From Motiliproteus sp041586735 (GTDB taxonomy: Bacteria; Pseudomonadota; Gammaproteobacteria; Pseudomonadales; Balneatricaceae): a stretch of DNA of 64,000 nt. A program made the position numbers and the translations under genes. The first letter of the stretch is position 1; every line of letters starts with the position of its first letter. Positions 32,932 through 41,868 of the stretch are shown here, piece by piece. The notes under the pieces are model-generated. The model saw only the letters and a list, made by a program, of their open reading frames with translations. It was not told the DNA's origin and made no database searches. The stretch is from the NCBI GenBank assembly GCA_041586735.1, contig JBFGZQ010000015.1:15033-79032 (forward strand), read 5' to 3'.

Positions 32932-35229
32932 ATGTCAGCCAACGTACAGCTAGATGAAGGTGTTGAGCGCCAATCATTGAAGGAGTACACCGAGAAAGCC
33001 TATCTGGATTACTCGATGTACGTCATTCTTGACCGGGCTTTGCCCCATATTGGCGATGGTCTGAAACCGGTGCAACGGCGGATCATCTACGCCATGTCCG
33101 AGCTGGCGTTGAAAGCCGGGGCCAAGTTTAAAAAGTCTGCCCGTACCGTCGGTGACGTGCTGGGTAAGTTCCATCCCCACGGTGATAGTGCCTGTTACGA
33201 AGCGATGGTGCTGATGGCGCAGCCGTTCTCCTATCGCTATCCACTGGTGGATGGTCAGGGTAACTGGGGCTCGGCCGATGACCCCAAATCATTCGCCGCG
33301 ATGCGTTATACCGAATCACGGCTGACCGCCTATAGTTCGCTGTTACTCAATGAGCTGGGGCAGGGTACGGTCGAATGGGGCCCCAATTTTGACGGCACCT
33401 TGCATGAGCCGCTGACGTTGCCCGCGCAGGTGCCTAACGTGTTGCTTAACGGCGGTACCGGTATCGCGGTGGGGATGGCGACCGATATTCCCGCGCATAA
33501 TCTGCGCGAGGTGGTCGGTGCTTGTCTGCATCTGCTGGATAATCCCCAGGCCGATGTCGAGGCGTTGTGTGAGCATATTCAGGGGCCAGATTTTCCTACC
33601 GAGGCGGAGATCATCACCCCGCCGGAAGAGTTGCGAAAACTGTATCACAGCGGTCGCGGTTCGGTGCGGATGCGCGCGGTGTACACCAAAGAGGAGGGTG
33701 ACGTGATCATCACCGCGCTGCCGCATCAGGTCTCTGGCGCCAAGGTGCTGGAGCAGATCGCGGCGCAGATGCAGGCTAAAAAGTTGCCGATGGTCTCTGA
33801 TCTACGGGATGAATCCGATCATGAGAATCCGACTCGGCTGGTGATTATCCCGCGTTCTAACCGCGTCGATGTCGAGCAGATGATGGCGCACCTGTTCGCC
33901 AGCACCGATCTGGAACGTAGCTATAGGGTTAACTTCAATATGATCGGTATCGACGGTCGGCCGCAGGTCAAAAATCTGCGTCAGATCCTCACCGAGTGGC
34001 TACAGTACCGCACCGACACCGTCACTCGCCGCCTCCAATACCGGTTGCAAAAAGTACTGGATCGATTGCATATCCTCGATGGCCTGTTGGTGGCCTTCCT
34101 CAATATCGATGAGGTGATCGAGATTATCCGCGCCGAAGATAAACCCAAGCCGGTGTTGATGGCACGTTTTGGTATCAGTGATATTCAGGCGGAGGCGATC
34201 CTAGAATTGAAATTGCGCCATCTGGCCAAACTCGAAGAGATGCGCATCCGTGGTGAGCAAGACGAGTTGAATAAAGAGCGCCTGAAACTGGAGAAACTGT
34301 TGGGCTCCAAAGCCGCGCTGCGCAAACTGATCAAGCAGGAGTTAACCGCTGCGATGGCGCAGTTTGGTGATGATCGCCGGTCTCCCATCCGGCTTCGGTC
34401 TGAAGCCAAGGCGTTCAGTGAGGTCGACCTGTTGGGTTCCGATCCGATGACGGTGGTGTTATCGAACCAGGGCTGGGTCAGAGCGGCCAAGGGCTTCGAT
34501 GTCGATGCCGCGGCGCTGAGTTATAAAGCCGGTGATGGCTACAAACTCTCGGCGCCGGGACGGATGAATCAAGCGGCCGTTTTTATCGACTCCAACGGCC
34601 GTGCCTACTCGCTGCCGGTGCATACCCTGCCTTCAGCCAGAGGGCAGGGCGAACCCCTGACCGGACGCTTATCGATACCTAGCGATGCTAGCGTTGATGC
34701 GCTGCTGATCGCGGCGCCCGAGCAGCAGTTCCTGCTGGCGGCTGATAGTGGTTATGGTTTTGTCTGCCAATACGATGATCTGCTGGGTAAAAACAAGGCG
34801 GGTAAGGCGGTGCTGAGCCTCTCCAAGGGCAGTCAGGTGATGCAGCCAAAAGCGCTCGGCCAGCACCCCGGGCAGCTGCTGGCCGCCGTCAGTAACGAAG
34901 GGCGTTTGCTGCTGTTTCCCGTTGCCGATCTGCCTAAGCTGGCACGCGGTAAGGGCAACAAAATTATTAATATTCCCAGCGCCAGGGTCGCCACCCGAGA
35001 GGAGTTCGTGGTCGCTATTGAGGTGCTCGATGCCGACGCTAGCCTGACGATCCACGCGGGTAAACGCCATCTGACCCTGAAGCCGTCCGATTTACAACAC
35101 TATTACGGTGAGCGTGGACGTAGAGGCAGTAAGTTGCCCCGTGGGTTGCAGCGTGTCGATCGTCTGAGCAGTGATTCGACGCTGTTGGATGCCAACCAGG
35201 GTGCCGATGCTGACGACAGCGGCAGTTAA
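32932..35229 (+). CDS. parC: DNA topoisomerase IV subunit A
   Basis: A 765-residue cleavage subunit of topoisomerase IV. The active-site Tyr126 lies in FAAMRYTESRLT. The quinolone-determining stretch KFHPHGDSACYE keeps Ser86 and Glu90, equivalent to E. coli Ser80 and Glu84, so it is of the sensitive type. The C-terminal part has beta-pinwheel repeats such as GYGFVCQYDDLLGKNKAGKA. The gap after parE is 79 bp; both are probably co-transcribed. Confidence 0.97.
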   Translation: MSANVQLDEGVERQSLKEYTEKAYLDYSMYVILDRALPHIGDGLKPVQRRIIYAMSELALKAGAKFKKSARTVGDVLGKFHPHGDSACYEAMVLMAQPFSYRYPLVDGQGNWGSADDPKSFAAMRYTESRLTAYSSLLLNELGQGTVEWGPNFDGTLHEPLTLPAQVPNVLLNGGTGIAVGMATDIPAHNLREVVGACLHLLDNPQADVEALCEHIQGPDFPTEAEIITPPEELRKLYHSGRGSVRMRAVYTKEEGDVIITALPHQVSGAKVLEQIAAQMQAKKLPMVSDLRDESDHENPTRLVIIPRSNRVDVEQMMAHLFASTDLERSYRVNFNMIGIDGRPQVKNLRQILTEWLQYRTDTVTRRLQYRLQKVLDRLHILDGLLVAFLNIDEVIEIIRAEDKPKPVLMARFGISDIQAEAILELKLRHLAKLEEMRIRGEQDELNKERLKLEKLLGSKAALRKLIKQELTAAMAQFGDDRRSPIRLRSEAKAFSEVDLLGSDPMTVVLSNQGWVRAAKGFDVDAAALSYKAGDGYKLSAPGRMNQAAVFIDSNGRAYSLPVHTLPSARGQGEPLTGRLSIPSDASVDALLIAAPEQQFLLAADSGYGFVCQYDDLLGKNKAGKAVLSLSKGSQVMQPKALGQHPGQLLAAVSNEGRLLLFPVADLPKLARGKGNKIINIPSARVATREEFVVAIEVLDADASLTIHAGKRHLTLKPSDLQHYYGERGRRGSKLPRGLQRVDRLSSDSTLLDANQGADADDSGS

Positions 35230-35261
35230 ATGGTATTCGACCTGCTTAGGTTCACCACGCG

Positions 35262-35780
35262 GTGAGTCGGGCCCTGAGTTTTGCGCCGGTGATCGCTACT
35301 GGCGCTCGGGTGCTGATTCTGGGTTCGATGCCGGGCCAGCGCTCGCTGGAGCAGTGCCAGTACTATGCCCACCCCAGAAATAGTTTCTGGCCGATCATGG
35401 CGGAGCTGTTTGAATTCTCTAAGGAGCTCGCTTATCCAGAGCGCCTGCTGGCGCTACAGCAGCAGGGTATTGCCTTGTGGGATGTGCTAGCCAGTTGCGA
35501 GCGCCCTGGCAGTCTAGATGCGGCGATTGTAGAAACCAGCATCCAGGCGAATGACTTTGCCTGGCTGTTTGGCTGTTATCCGAGTCTTGAGGCGCTGTAT
35601 TTTAACGGCGCTAAGTCGGAGCAGTGCTACCGAAAATATGTCATCCCAGGGCTGGCAGGCGTAGCTCAACCCAGACTGTTACAACGTTTGCCCTCCACCA
35701 GCCCCGCGCACGCCAGCCTTGACTACGCGCAGAAACTGCAGTCCTGGCGTCAGGTTGAGCAGCTGCTGTGCCGTTCGTGA
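35262..35780 (+). CDS. DNA-deoxyinosine glycosylase (UDG superfamily)
   Basis: A 172-residue uracil-DNA-glycosylase-fold protein of the hypoxanthine-DNA glycosylase type. It has VLILGSMPGQRSLEQCQYYA, HPRNSFWPIMAEL, LWDVLASCERPGSLDAAI and the C-terminal LPSTSPAHASL, the usual motifs of that group. It would remove deaminated bases; substrate choice is by family analogy. The start is GTG at 35262, 32 bp after parC, with a weak ribosome site. Confidence 0.87.
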   Translation: MSRALSFAPVIATGARVLILGSMPGQRSLEQCQYYAHPRNSFWPIMAELFEFSKELAYPERLLALQQQGIALWDVLASCERPGSLDAAIVETSIQANDFAWLFGCYPSLEALYFNGAKSEQCYRKYVIPGLAGVAQPRLLQRLPSTSPAHASLDYAQKLQSWRQVEQLLCRS

Positions 35781-36066
35781 TTCTTTATCTACACTGTGAT
35801 AGCTGAAGATTATAGGTCATCAGCAGACCTGATGGCTTATGGGCTGTACTGCTTGATCTTTACCCGCACAACGCTGTCATACCGCCGGTACTATTATTGC
35901 CAATGAGAAAAAGTAATTTACCAGCACATAGGATTATCAACAAAAAATATAAGAATATAATGTGTCTCATTGATGCCGCGCAGCGATCCTTAACTCCGCA
36001 GGCGTTGTTCGAGGTAGGAGCCGAGCGCAGGCCGCTAGCGACTTATTTAACGTTGAGGAGTGACTC

Positions 36067-36401
36067 ATGAGAAAGGCTTTCTATATGCCATGCCGCAAAT
36101 GTCGTTAATGGAGCCCGATGCCATCAAGGAGCGCGGTTCAGCATTAAACGCCCGGACTTTCAAGAAGGCGCTAAACGTCACTGACAAAGTCTTGGTTGAT
36201 CTCCCGCTGGTCGATAACTTTACTCTAGAACTGGATACCCATCGGATTGACTTTGTTATCTCTTTCGGCGGCGGATCACCCTATGGCTGCGCTAAAGGCA
36301 TCGCCCTGGTCGCCACCAATGATGGCACCATTAGAGACTACTCTAAAGACGTCCGCCTATCGGCTAAGCCTCAGCTGCCTTTAAGTGGTTTAGGGGCTTG
36401 A
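36067..36401 (+). pseudogene. Remnant of an iron-containing alcohol dehydrogenase
   Basis: The translated segment matches the N-terminal part of Fe-type alcohol dehydrogenases: FKKALNVTDKVLVDLPLVD, DFVISFGGGSPYGCAKGIAL and VRLSAKPQLPL. The gene is broken in three ways. A 5-bp tandem duplication (ATGCC twice near 36086-36095) shifts frame after the start MRKAFYMP; removing one copy restores MRKAFYMPQMSLMEPD. About 30 residues between the first two motifs are missing. The frame stops after PQLPL, so over 250 C-terminal residues, including the metal-binding His, are absent. It cannot be a functional enzyme. Confidence 0.82.
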
Positions 36402-36487
36402 TGTCTGAACTCCAGTAGCCTGGATCCTTGGTGCAGGTCTATGTGCAGTATTAGAGCGCAGGTTGTGTTGCTGAATAGGAACGAATT

Positions 36488-36754
36488 ATGGCAGGTGGTT
36501 GGTCCCGTGATGGAGCTGTGCAAGATCAAATTGACGCTAGCGTGGATGACGCTATTGCCGCGGCTCGCAGTCAGTTACAGGTCGGCGATAGCTTAACGCA
36601 TTGCGCGGAGTGTGAAGCTTTAATACCCGAGACGCGCCGCAGGGCCATCTCCGGTGTACGCCTGTGTATTCGTTGCCAGGCAGCGCTCGAAAAGCAACAA
36701 ACAAGTCTGAGTACCTATAACCGTCGCGGAAGTAAGGACAGTCAATTGCGCTGA
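36488..36754 (+). CDS. DksA/TraR family C4 zinc-finger protein (YbiI-like)
   Basis: An 88-residue protein with the DksA/TraR zinc finger: CAECEALIPETRR and CIRC supply four Cys. The N-terminus MAGGWSRDGAVQDQIDASVD and the C-terminus YNRRGSKDSQLR closely match E. coli YbiI. Small DksA-like proteins may bind the RNA polymerase secondary channel, but YbiI itself has no firm role. It stands between two decayed genes and looks intact. Confidence 0.92.
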   Translation: MAGGWSRDGAVQDQIDASVDDAIAAARSQLQVGDSLTHCAECEALIPETRRRAISGVRLCIRCQAALEKQQTSLSTYNRRGSKDSQLR

Positions 36755-36812
36755 CCTTTATATCGCTTCAATAGGGGCGCTTCTGGCAACAATCTAATCC
36801 TGAAGGAGCACC

Positions 36813-37580
36813 CAGTGCAGTGAACTCTTCACCTCGTCGGTGTTAACCACCGTTGCCCGAGCCAGCGGCCGGATTACAATCTCCCAGCTACTGCGTCATT
36901 GGCTGACGGTGTGTATCGGCAATATGGTCGGCGCCTGCTTCTTTGTGGTGATCATCTGGTTTGCTCAGCAGCATATGGGCGGAAAGGGCGCCTGGGGCAT
37001 TAATGCCATGAATATTGCCCAGCATAAACTGCACCATGATTTTGGGCAGGCCGTCGCCTTAGGGGTACTCTGTAATCTGATGGTTTGCCTTGCGGTCTGG
37101 ATGACATTTTCATGTCGCAGTGCGATCGACAAGATTCTGGTGATGTTGCTGCCGATTGCGATGTTCGTTGCCAGCGGCTTTGAACACAGTATTGCCAACA
37201 TGTTTATGATTCCAATGGCGATTATAATTAAAACCTTTGCCATCCCGGAGTTTTGGGCAATGACCGGCCATAGCCCGGCAGAATTTGCAGAGTTAACGCT
37301 GTGTCATTTTATCTTTAATAATCTGCTCCCTGTGACACTTGGTAATATCATCGGAGGCGGTTTTTTAGTGGGTATGACGTACTGGGTCATTCACCGTTGG
37401 CCTGGGTTGAAAACAAAACTTATCCAGCAGTCACCCTCTGTTTACTTCCGATTGTTACTGTTTGGTAAAAGTGATTTTACATTTCGCCGGGTTGTCATCT
37501 ACTGTAAAGGGTCTACTATAATCTTATCGAAACGGACAGTGGATATTTGGCTACAGATCGATAATCAGATAATTAATTAG
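36813..37580 (+). pseudogene. 5'-truncated formate/nitrite transporter (focA-like)
   Basis: The frame encodes the FocA segments LFTSSVLTTVARASGRI, IAQHKLHHDFGQAVALGVLC, NLMVCLAVWM, FVASGFEHSIANMFMIPM and VTLGNIIGGGFLVGMTYWVI. Homology begins abruptly near 36813, with a stop just upstream. The first 90 or so residues, including the first two or three membrane segments, are missing, and no ribosome site serves the internal GTG at 36840. After the normal end the frame continues about 50 extra unrelated residues. Formate channels need all six helices per protomer, so it is most likely dead. Confidence 0.75.
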
Positions 37581-37599
37581 TAATATACGGAGAGCTTAA

Positions 37600-37983
37600 A
37601 TGAGCATATTTACTCATGTAACTGTCGGCACTAACGACTTGAATAAGTCACGTGCATTCTACGATAATGTTTTAGGTAAGCTAGGCTGCAAGCGTATCGC
37701 TGACTTAGGTGAAAACGGTTCTATTTGGGGCGAAGATGCACCATCATTCTTTGTCTTAAAGCCAGCCAATGGTCAGCCAGCAAGCGTAGGTAATGGTGTT
37801 ACAGTCAGTTTTGCAGCGCCTAGCCGTAGCGCAGTCGACGCCTTCCACGCTGCCGCTGTAGCTGCGGGTAGCCCAGATGAAGGCGCTCCAGGTACACGAG
37901 ATTGGGCTCCTAATGCATACGCGGCTTATACTCGCGACACGGATGGTAACAAGCTCGCAGTCTATTGCTTTAAAGAAGCCTAA
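37600..37983 (+). CDS. VOC (glyoxalase/bleomycin-resistance) family protein
   Basis: A 127-residue vicinal-oxygen-chelate protein made of two beta-alpha-beta-beta-beta modules. The first begins THVTVGTNDLNKSRAFYDNVLG, and the second holds RDWAPNAYAAYTRDTDGNKLAVYCF. Metal ligands would be His6 and the late acidic residues. The substrate is unknown. GGAGAG lies before the ATG and a strong terminator follows, so it appears to be transcribed alone. Confidence 0.88.
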   Translation: MSIFTHVTVGTNDLNKSRAFYDNVLGKLGCKRIADLGENGSIWGEDAPSFFVLKPANGQPASVGNGVTVSFAAPSRSAVDAFHAAAVAAGSPDEGAPGTRDWAPNAYAAYTRDTDGNKLAVYCFKEA

Positions 37984-38010
37984 AGCGGGTGTAAGTCACC
38001 TGTAAGGTTA

Positions 38011-38037
38011 AAAAACACCGATTAGTCGGTGTTTTTT
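38011..38037 (+). terminator. Rho-independent terminator after the VOC gene
   Basis: AAAAACACCGA / TCGGTGTTTTT with a TTAG loop, then a T-rich tract. A strong terminator 28 bp past the stop. Confidence 0.9.
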
Positions 38038-38040
38038 ATT

Positions 38041-38664
38041 TTATACACTTAGACGTATAAAACGTATGTCTGTTTTCTGCTCTGATATTAACTTTAATCT
38101 ATGCCGTCAAGCGCAAGTATTCAGGAGTGATGTAGCCTTATTGAGGTAAATATAGCATCGTAGCGGAGGTTGTTGTAATCGTTAGAAATAAACTGAATGC
38201 ATTTCAGCTATTTTGTTGTCTGCGGCTCTACGGGCTTGTTGTTTTTCTTCAAATAGCGGTTATAGCTATTCTGGGTGCGATTGTCGCGGTTTCTCAATAT
38301 TGTCCCCCCCCCCCCAAAAAAAAAACCAAGTTTTACACGGGCGCTGTTGGGCGTAGCCTTATCACTGCCCTGCATTAGTAACCTGCGGACAAATAGATTT
38401 CCTTATTGACGTGCTGGTTTCCCTGGCGCGGCTTGCAACTGCTGCACCAGCCGGCGTATGTCTCTCTATCGTTACGTCTAGCGGATGTCAGTTCGACAGG
38501 CTGGGGTCCAATGGGCTGCGTAGCTGTCTTATTGTTACCAGATGGTAAAGGTGATTTGCCATTTAATGGAATTATCATTTTAACAGGAGTGGCTATAATT
38601 ATTGCCATAGACGCGGTGGCCAGATCACCGCATGAACTCATCCATACATATAGGAACAACTCTG
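38041..38664. other. Gene-free stretch with a C12A10 homopolymer tract
   Basis: About 620 bp before frmA. At 38304-38325 there are 12 C followed by 10 A. Open frames on both strands (for example 38375-38671 minus and 38406-38681 plus) lack ribosome sites and recognisable protein features. Nothing else was identified apart from the frmA promoter region near the right end. Confidence 0.6.
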
Positions 38665-39792
38665 ATGACACAGATGATTAAATCTAAAGCAGCCATCGCC
38701 TGGGGCCCAGGCCAGCCGCTGACCATCGAAGAGATCGACGTGATGCCGCCACAGGCTGGCGAAGTGCTGGTGCGGATTGTTGCTACCGGCGTCTGCCATA
38801 CCGATGCCTTCACGCTGTCCGGTGACGATCCGGAAGGTATTTTTCCGGTTATTCTCGGCCACGAAGGCGGCGGCATCGTTGAGCAGGTGGGTGAAGGTGT
38901 CACCAGTGTGCAGGTCGGTGATCATGTGATTCCCCTTTATACTCCGGAATGTGGTGAGTGTAAGTTCTGCAAGTCCGGTAAAACCAACCTGTGTCAGAAG
39001 ATTCGTGAAACCCAGGGTAAGGGGCTGATGCCCGACGGCACCACCCGCTTCTACAAAGATGGTCAGCCCATCTTTCACTATATGGGGTGCTCAACCTTCT
39101 CCGAGTACACCGTACTGCCCGAGATTTCGCTGGCCAAAGTGAACCCGGCTGCGCCGCTGGAAGAGGTCTGCCTGCTGGGTTGCGGGGTGACCACCGGCAT
39201 GGGGGCGGTGATGAACACCGCCAAGGTGGAAGAGGGTGCCACCGTGGCGATCTTCGGTATCGGCGGTATTGGCCTGTCGGCCATTATCGGTGCCACCATG
39301 GCCAAGGCCAGCCGCATCATCGCTGTCGATATTAACGAGAGCAAGTTTGAGCTGGCGCGCAAGCTCGGTGCCACCGATTGCATCAACCCGAAAGATTACG
39401 ACAAGCCTATTCAGGAGGTGATTGTTGAACTGACCGATGGGGGGGTCGATTACTCCTTCGAGTGTATCGGTAACGTCAATGTGATGCGCTCGGCGCTAGA
39501 GTGCTGTCATAAAGGCTGGGGCGAATCCGTGGTGATCGGTGTTGCCGGTGCCGGTCAGGAGATCTCCACCCGTCCGTTCCAGCTGGTGACTGGTCGGGTA
39601 TGGCGTGGTTCGGCCTTCGGTGGCGTCAAAGGCCGCTCTGAGCTGCCTGAAATCGTCGAGCGCTACATGAAGGGTGAGTTCAAACTGGATGACTTCATTA
39701 CCCATACCATGGGTCTTGAGGACGTCAACAAGGCCTTCGAGCTGATGCATGAAGGCAAGAGCATCCGTAGCGTCATCCATTTCGATAAGTAA
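38665..39792 (+). CDS. frmA: S-(hydroxymethyl)glutathione dehydrogenase (class III alcohol dehydrogenase)
   Basis: A 375-residue zinc alcohol dehydrogenase that oxidises S-hydroxymethylglutathione, the adduct of formaldehyde and glutathione. Catalytic zinc ligands lie in GVCHTDAFTLSG and GHEGGGIVE; structural zinc is bound by CGECKFCKSGKTNLC. The cofactor fold is AIFGIGGIGLSAIIGA. The start MTQMIKSKAAIAWGPGQPL is placed at 38665 with AGGA upstream; 38632 would be too early, and 38674 is an alternative. It precedes fghA with a large hairpin between, the usual pathway pair. Confidence 0.95.
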   Translation: MTQMIKSKAAIAWGPGQPLTIEEIDVMPPQAGEVLVRIVATGVCHTDAFTLSGDDPEGIFPVILGHEGGGIVEQVGEGVTSVQVGDHVIPLYTPECGECKFCKSGKTNLCQKIRETQGKGLMPDGTTRFYKDGQPIFHYMGCSTFSEYTVLPEISLAKVNPAAPLEEVCLLGCGVTTGMGAVMNTAKVEEGATVAIFGIGGIGLSAIIGATMAKASRIIAVDINESKFELARKLGATDCINPKDYDKPIQEVIVELTDGGVDYSFECIGNVNVMRSALECCHKGWGESVVIGVAGAGQEISTRPFQLVTGRVWRGSAFGGVKGRSELPEIVERYMKGEFKLDDFITHTMGLEDVNKAFELMHEGKSIRSVIHFDK

Positions 39793-39801
39793 CCTGTATA
39801 T

Positions 39802-39839
39802 CAGCCCTAGCCTGCTCTATTAACAGCAGGCTAGGGCTG
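39802..39839 (+). promoter_or_regulatory. 15-bp perfect stem-loop between frmA and fghA
   Basis: CAGCCCTAGCCTGCT and AGCAGGCTAGGGCTG form a perfect 15-bp stem with an 8-base loop. No U-tract follows, so it is unlikely to be a classic terminator. It could protect the 3' end of frmA mRNA, be an RNase site or cause partial termination that sets the frmA/fghA ratio. Confidence 0.65.
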
Positions 39840-39867
39840 TGGACAGGCTGATTTAGAGAGCCATTTA

Positions 39868-40716
39868 ATGAGTATCGAAAATCTGAACTGCAACAAGAGT
39901 TTTGGCGGTTGGCACAAACAGTACAGCCACCGCTCAGAGACGCTGAACTGCAGTATGCGTTTTGCTATCTATCTGCCACCTCAGGCATCCAGCGGTGAGA
40001 ACGTGCCGGTGCTGTACTGGTTGTCGGGGTTGACCTGCACCGATGAGAACTTTATGCACAAAGCCGGTGCCCAGCGCGTCGCTGCCGAGCTGGGGATCGC
40101 TATCGTGGCACCCGATACCAGCCCCCGCGGTGAGGAGGTCGCCGATGACGAGGGTTATGATCTGGGCCAGGGCGCCGGTTTTTACGTGGACGCCACTCAG
40201 GCGCCCTGGAATCGTCACTACCGGATGTACGACTATGTGGTCAACGAGCTACCCCGGCTGATCGAGTCGACCTTTCCCGTCAGCGAGCAACGGGCTATCG
40301 CCGGGCATTCTATGGGTGGCCATGGCGCCTTGACGATCGCGTTGCGTAACCCGCAGCGTTACCGCTCGGTGTCGGCCTTCAGCCCCATCAGTAACCCGCT
40401 GAATTGCCCTTGGGGCAAAAAAGCGCTGGCCGCTTACCTGGGTAAAGATACGCACGGTTGGCGAGACTATGATGCCAGCGTGTTGATGCGTGCGGCGAAA
40501 CAGGCGCAGCACCAGGTACCTGCCTTGGTGGACCAGGGTGAGGCCGATGAGTTCCTGGCAGAACAGTTGCAGCCGGAGAGACTGGAGGCCGCTGCGAAGG
40601 TTAGTGGCTACCCGCTGGAGCTACGTCGCCACGAGGGCTACGACCACAGCTACTACTTTATCGCCAGCTTCATCGAAGAGCATCTGCGCTTTCATGCCAC
40701 CCATTTACATAAATGA
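39868..40716 (+). CDS. fghA: S-formylglutathione hydrolase
   Basis: A 282-residue esterase-D-type hydrolase that releases formate and glutathione from S-formylglutathione. The motif YWLSGLTCTDENFMHKAGAQ is the oxyanion region, GHSMGGHGALTIAL holds the nucleophile Ser, and the acid and His are in DQGEADEFL and EGYDHSYYFI. It is downstream of frmA. A second, decayed copy of its middle part lies at 62491-62760. Confidence 0.96.
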   Translation: MSIENLNCNKSFGGWHKQYSHRSETLNCSMRFAIYLPPQASSGENVPVLYWLSGLTCTDENFMHKAGAQRVAAELGIAIVAPDTSPRGEEVADDEGYDLGQGAGFYVDATQAPWNRHYRMYDYVVNELPRLIESTFPVSEQRAIAGHSMGGHGALTIALRNPQRYRSVSAFSPISNPLNCPWGKKALAAYLGKDTHGWRDYDASVLMRAAKQAQHQVPALVDQGEADEFLAEQLQPERLEAAAKVSGYPLELRRHEGYDHSYYFIASFIEEHLRFHATHLHK

Positions 40717-40764
40717 ATCTCCAAGCCGGTGCGCTCTCTCGGGTGCGCCCCTGCCGATCCCTTT

Positions 40765-40789
40765 GACCCCGCCCAGCGGGGTCTTTTTT
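40765..40789 (+). terminator. Rho-independent terminator after fghA
   Basis: GACCCCGC / GCGGGGTC stem with a CCA loop followed by TTTTTT, 49 bp after the fghA stop. Confidence 0.9.
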
Positions 40790-40829
40790 CAGGATCATCT
40801 ACCTCAGGCCGGACGTTGGTAGAGGTGAT

Positions 40830-41552
40830 AACAACCTTCTGCAGATAGAAAACGAGTATTACAGCGATATTCGTCCTAAGCGTGTCATGCGGCCGGGTGA
40901 GAAACCGCTCGAGGCACTGAGGGAGCGCGGGGTTGAGTACGTTGAAGTGCGCATCTTAGATATCAATCCGTTTTTGCCGGTGGGTATCGATGCGCAACAG
41001 ATCCGTTTCCTTGATGCATTCTTACTCTATTGCCTGCTTTCAGACAGTGATGATATCTCGGCGGCGGAATCTGAACAGATCCGTAGCAACCAGCAGCAAG
41101 TGGTGTTGCAAGGACGCAAGCCGTCATTGATGTTGCGCCAGGCGGGCAATCCTGTCGCTTTTGGCTCTGCAGCCAAGCAGCTAATGGATGAGGTAGCGGC
41201 TGCCTCGAGGTTGCTGGACCAAGCCCATGGCAGCCAGCACTACCATCAAGCACTCACTGCCCAGTTGGAAAAAGTGGACAACAGCGAGCTGACGCCCTCC
41301 GGACAGATGATGGGAGCGATTGCTGAGGGGGTTAGCTTTGCTGAACTGATGCTGAGGCAAGCGAAAACTCAGCAAGACTATTTTGCTCAGCAACCGCTCC
41401 CCGACGCTCTGCATGCAGAATTCAAACGCTTGGCGAGGGCGTCACTGCAGCAGCAGAAGGCGTTGGAAGCTAGCGACCCAGGTTCGTTTGATGAGTTCTT
41501 GCAAGCGTATTGGGCCTCAGCCGTGGTAGGTGCCAGGTCTAAGGCGGCTTGA
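40830..41552 (+). pseudogene. C-terminal remnant of glutamate-cysteine ligase (gshA)
   Basis: Translation from 40830 gives the C-terminal part of GshA: NLLQIENEYYSDIRPKRVM, RGVEYVEVRILDINPFLPVG, QIRFLDAFLLYCLL and the final SFDEFLQAYWASAV. About half the usual protein (roughly 520 residues in this group) is missing from the N-terminus, including the substrate- and ATP-binding part. The homology starts right after the fghA terminator, with no ribosome site. The internal ATG at 40887 gives a 221-residue frame, but that cannot make glutathione. A functional gshA should exist elsewhere, since frmA/fghA need glutathione. Confidence 0.8.
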
Positions 41553-41868
41553 AGGCAGTACAGTTCTATCGTGGGATCTCTGAGTCAGTAGCATTGCTGC
41601 ACAATGAATCCGCAGCAATGTGCTCAGCGGGTACGTTTTCACGGCCTGTCCGCTTACGCTTGTTGTGGTGCCCTGAGTCTGAAAAAACTGAGTTGCACCA
41701 CGGTCGATCTTGATAAAAAGTGAAGCGCTGTTCTGCCGGATTAGAAGGACTGGGTCCGAGAGTCCCTTGATATCCTAGAGAGATAGATAAGACTATAGAG
41801 AGGGTTCTGTGCTGTTAGTCTGAGGTGGCAGCATAGAATCGGCAAACAACTAAGGTGGGTACGTCACC
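41553..41868. other. Intergenic stretch before the adenylate cyclase
   Basis: 316 bp without a gene. A loose inverted repeat (GTGGTGC near 41666 and GCACCAC near 41695) is present, with no U-tract. Nothing else was recognised. Confidence 0.4.

Noticed and set aside
30960..35229. gyrB/gyrA as an alternative for the topoisomerase genes
   Set aside because: The lengths, the yqiA neighbour and the order nudF-yqiB-cpdA-yqiA identify parE and parC.
38375..38681. Overlapping open frames on both strands before frmA
   Set aside because: No ribosome site, odd composition and mutual overlap; probably non-coding DNA.
39802..39839. Rho-independent terminator between frmA and fghA
   Set aside because: The stem is strong but no U-tract follows, and the downstream gene belongs to the same pathway; called a regulatory stem-loop instead.
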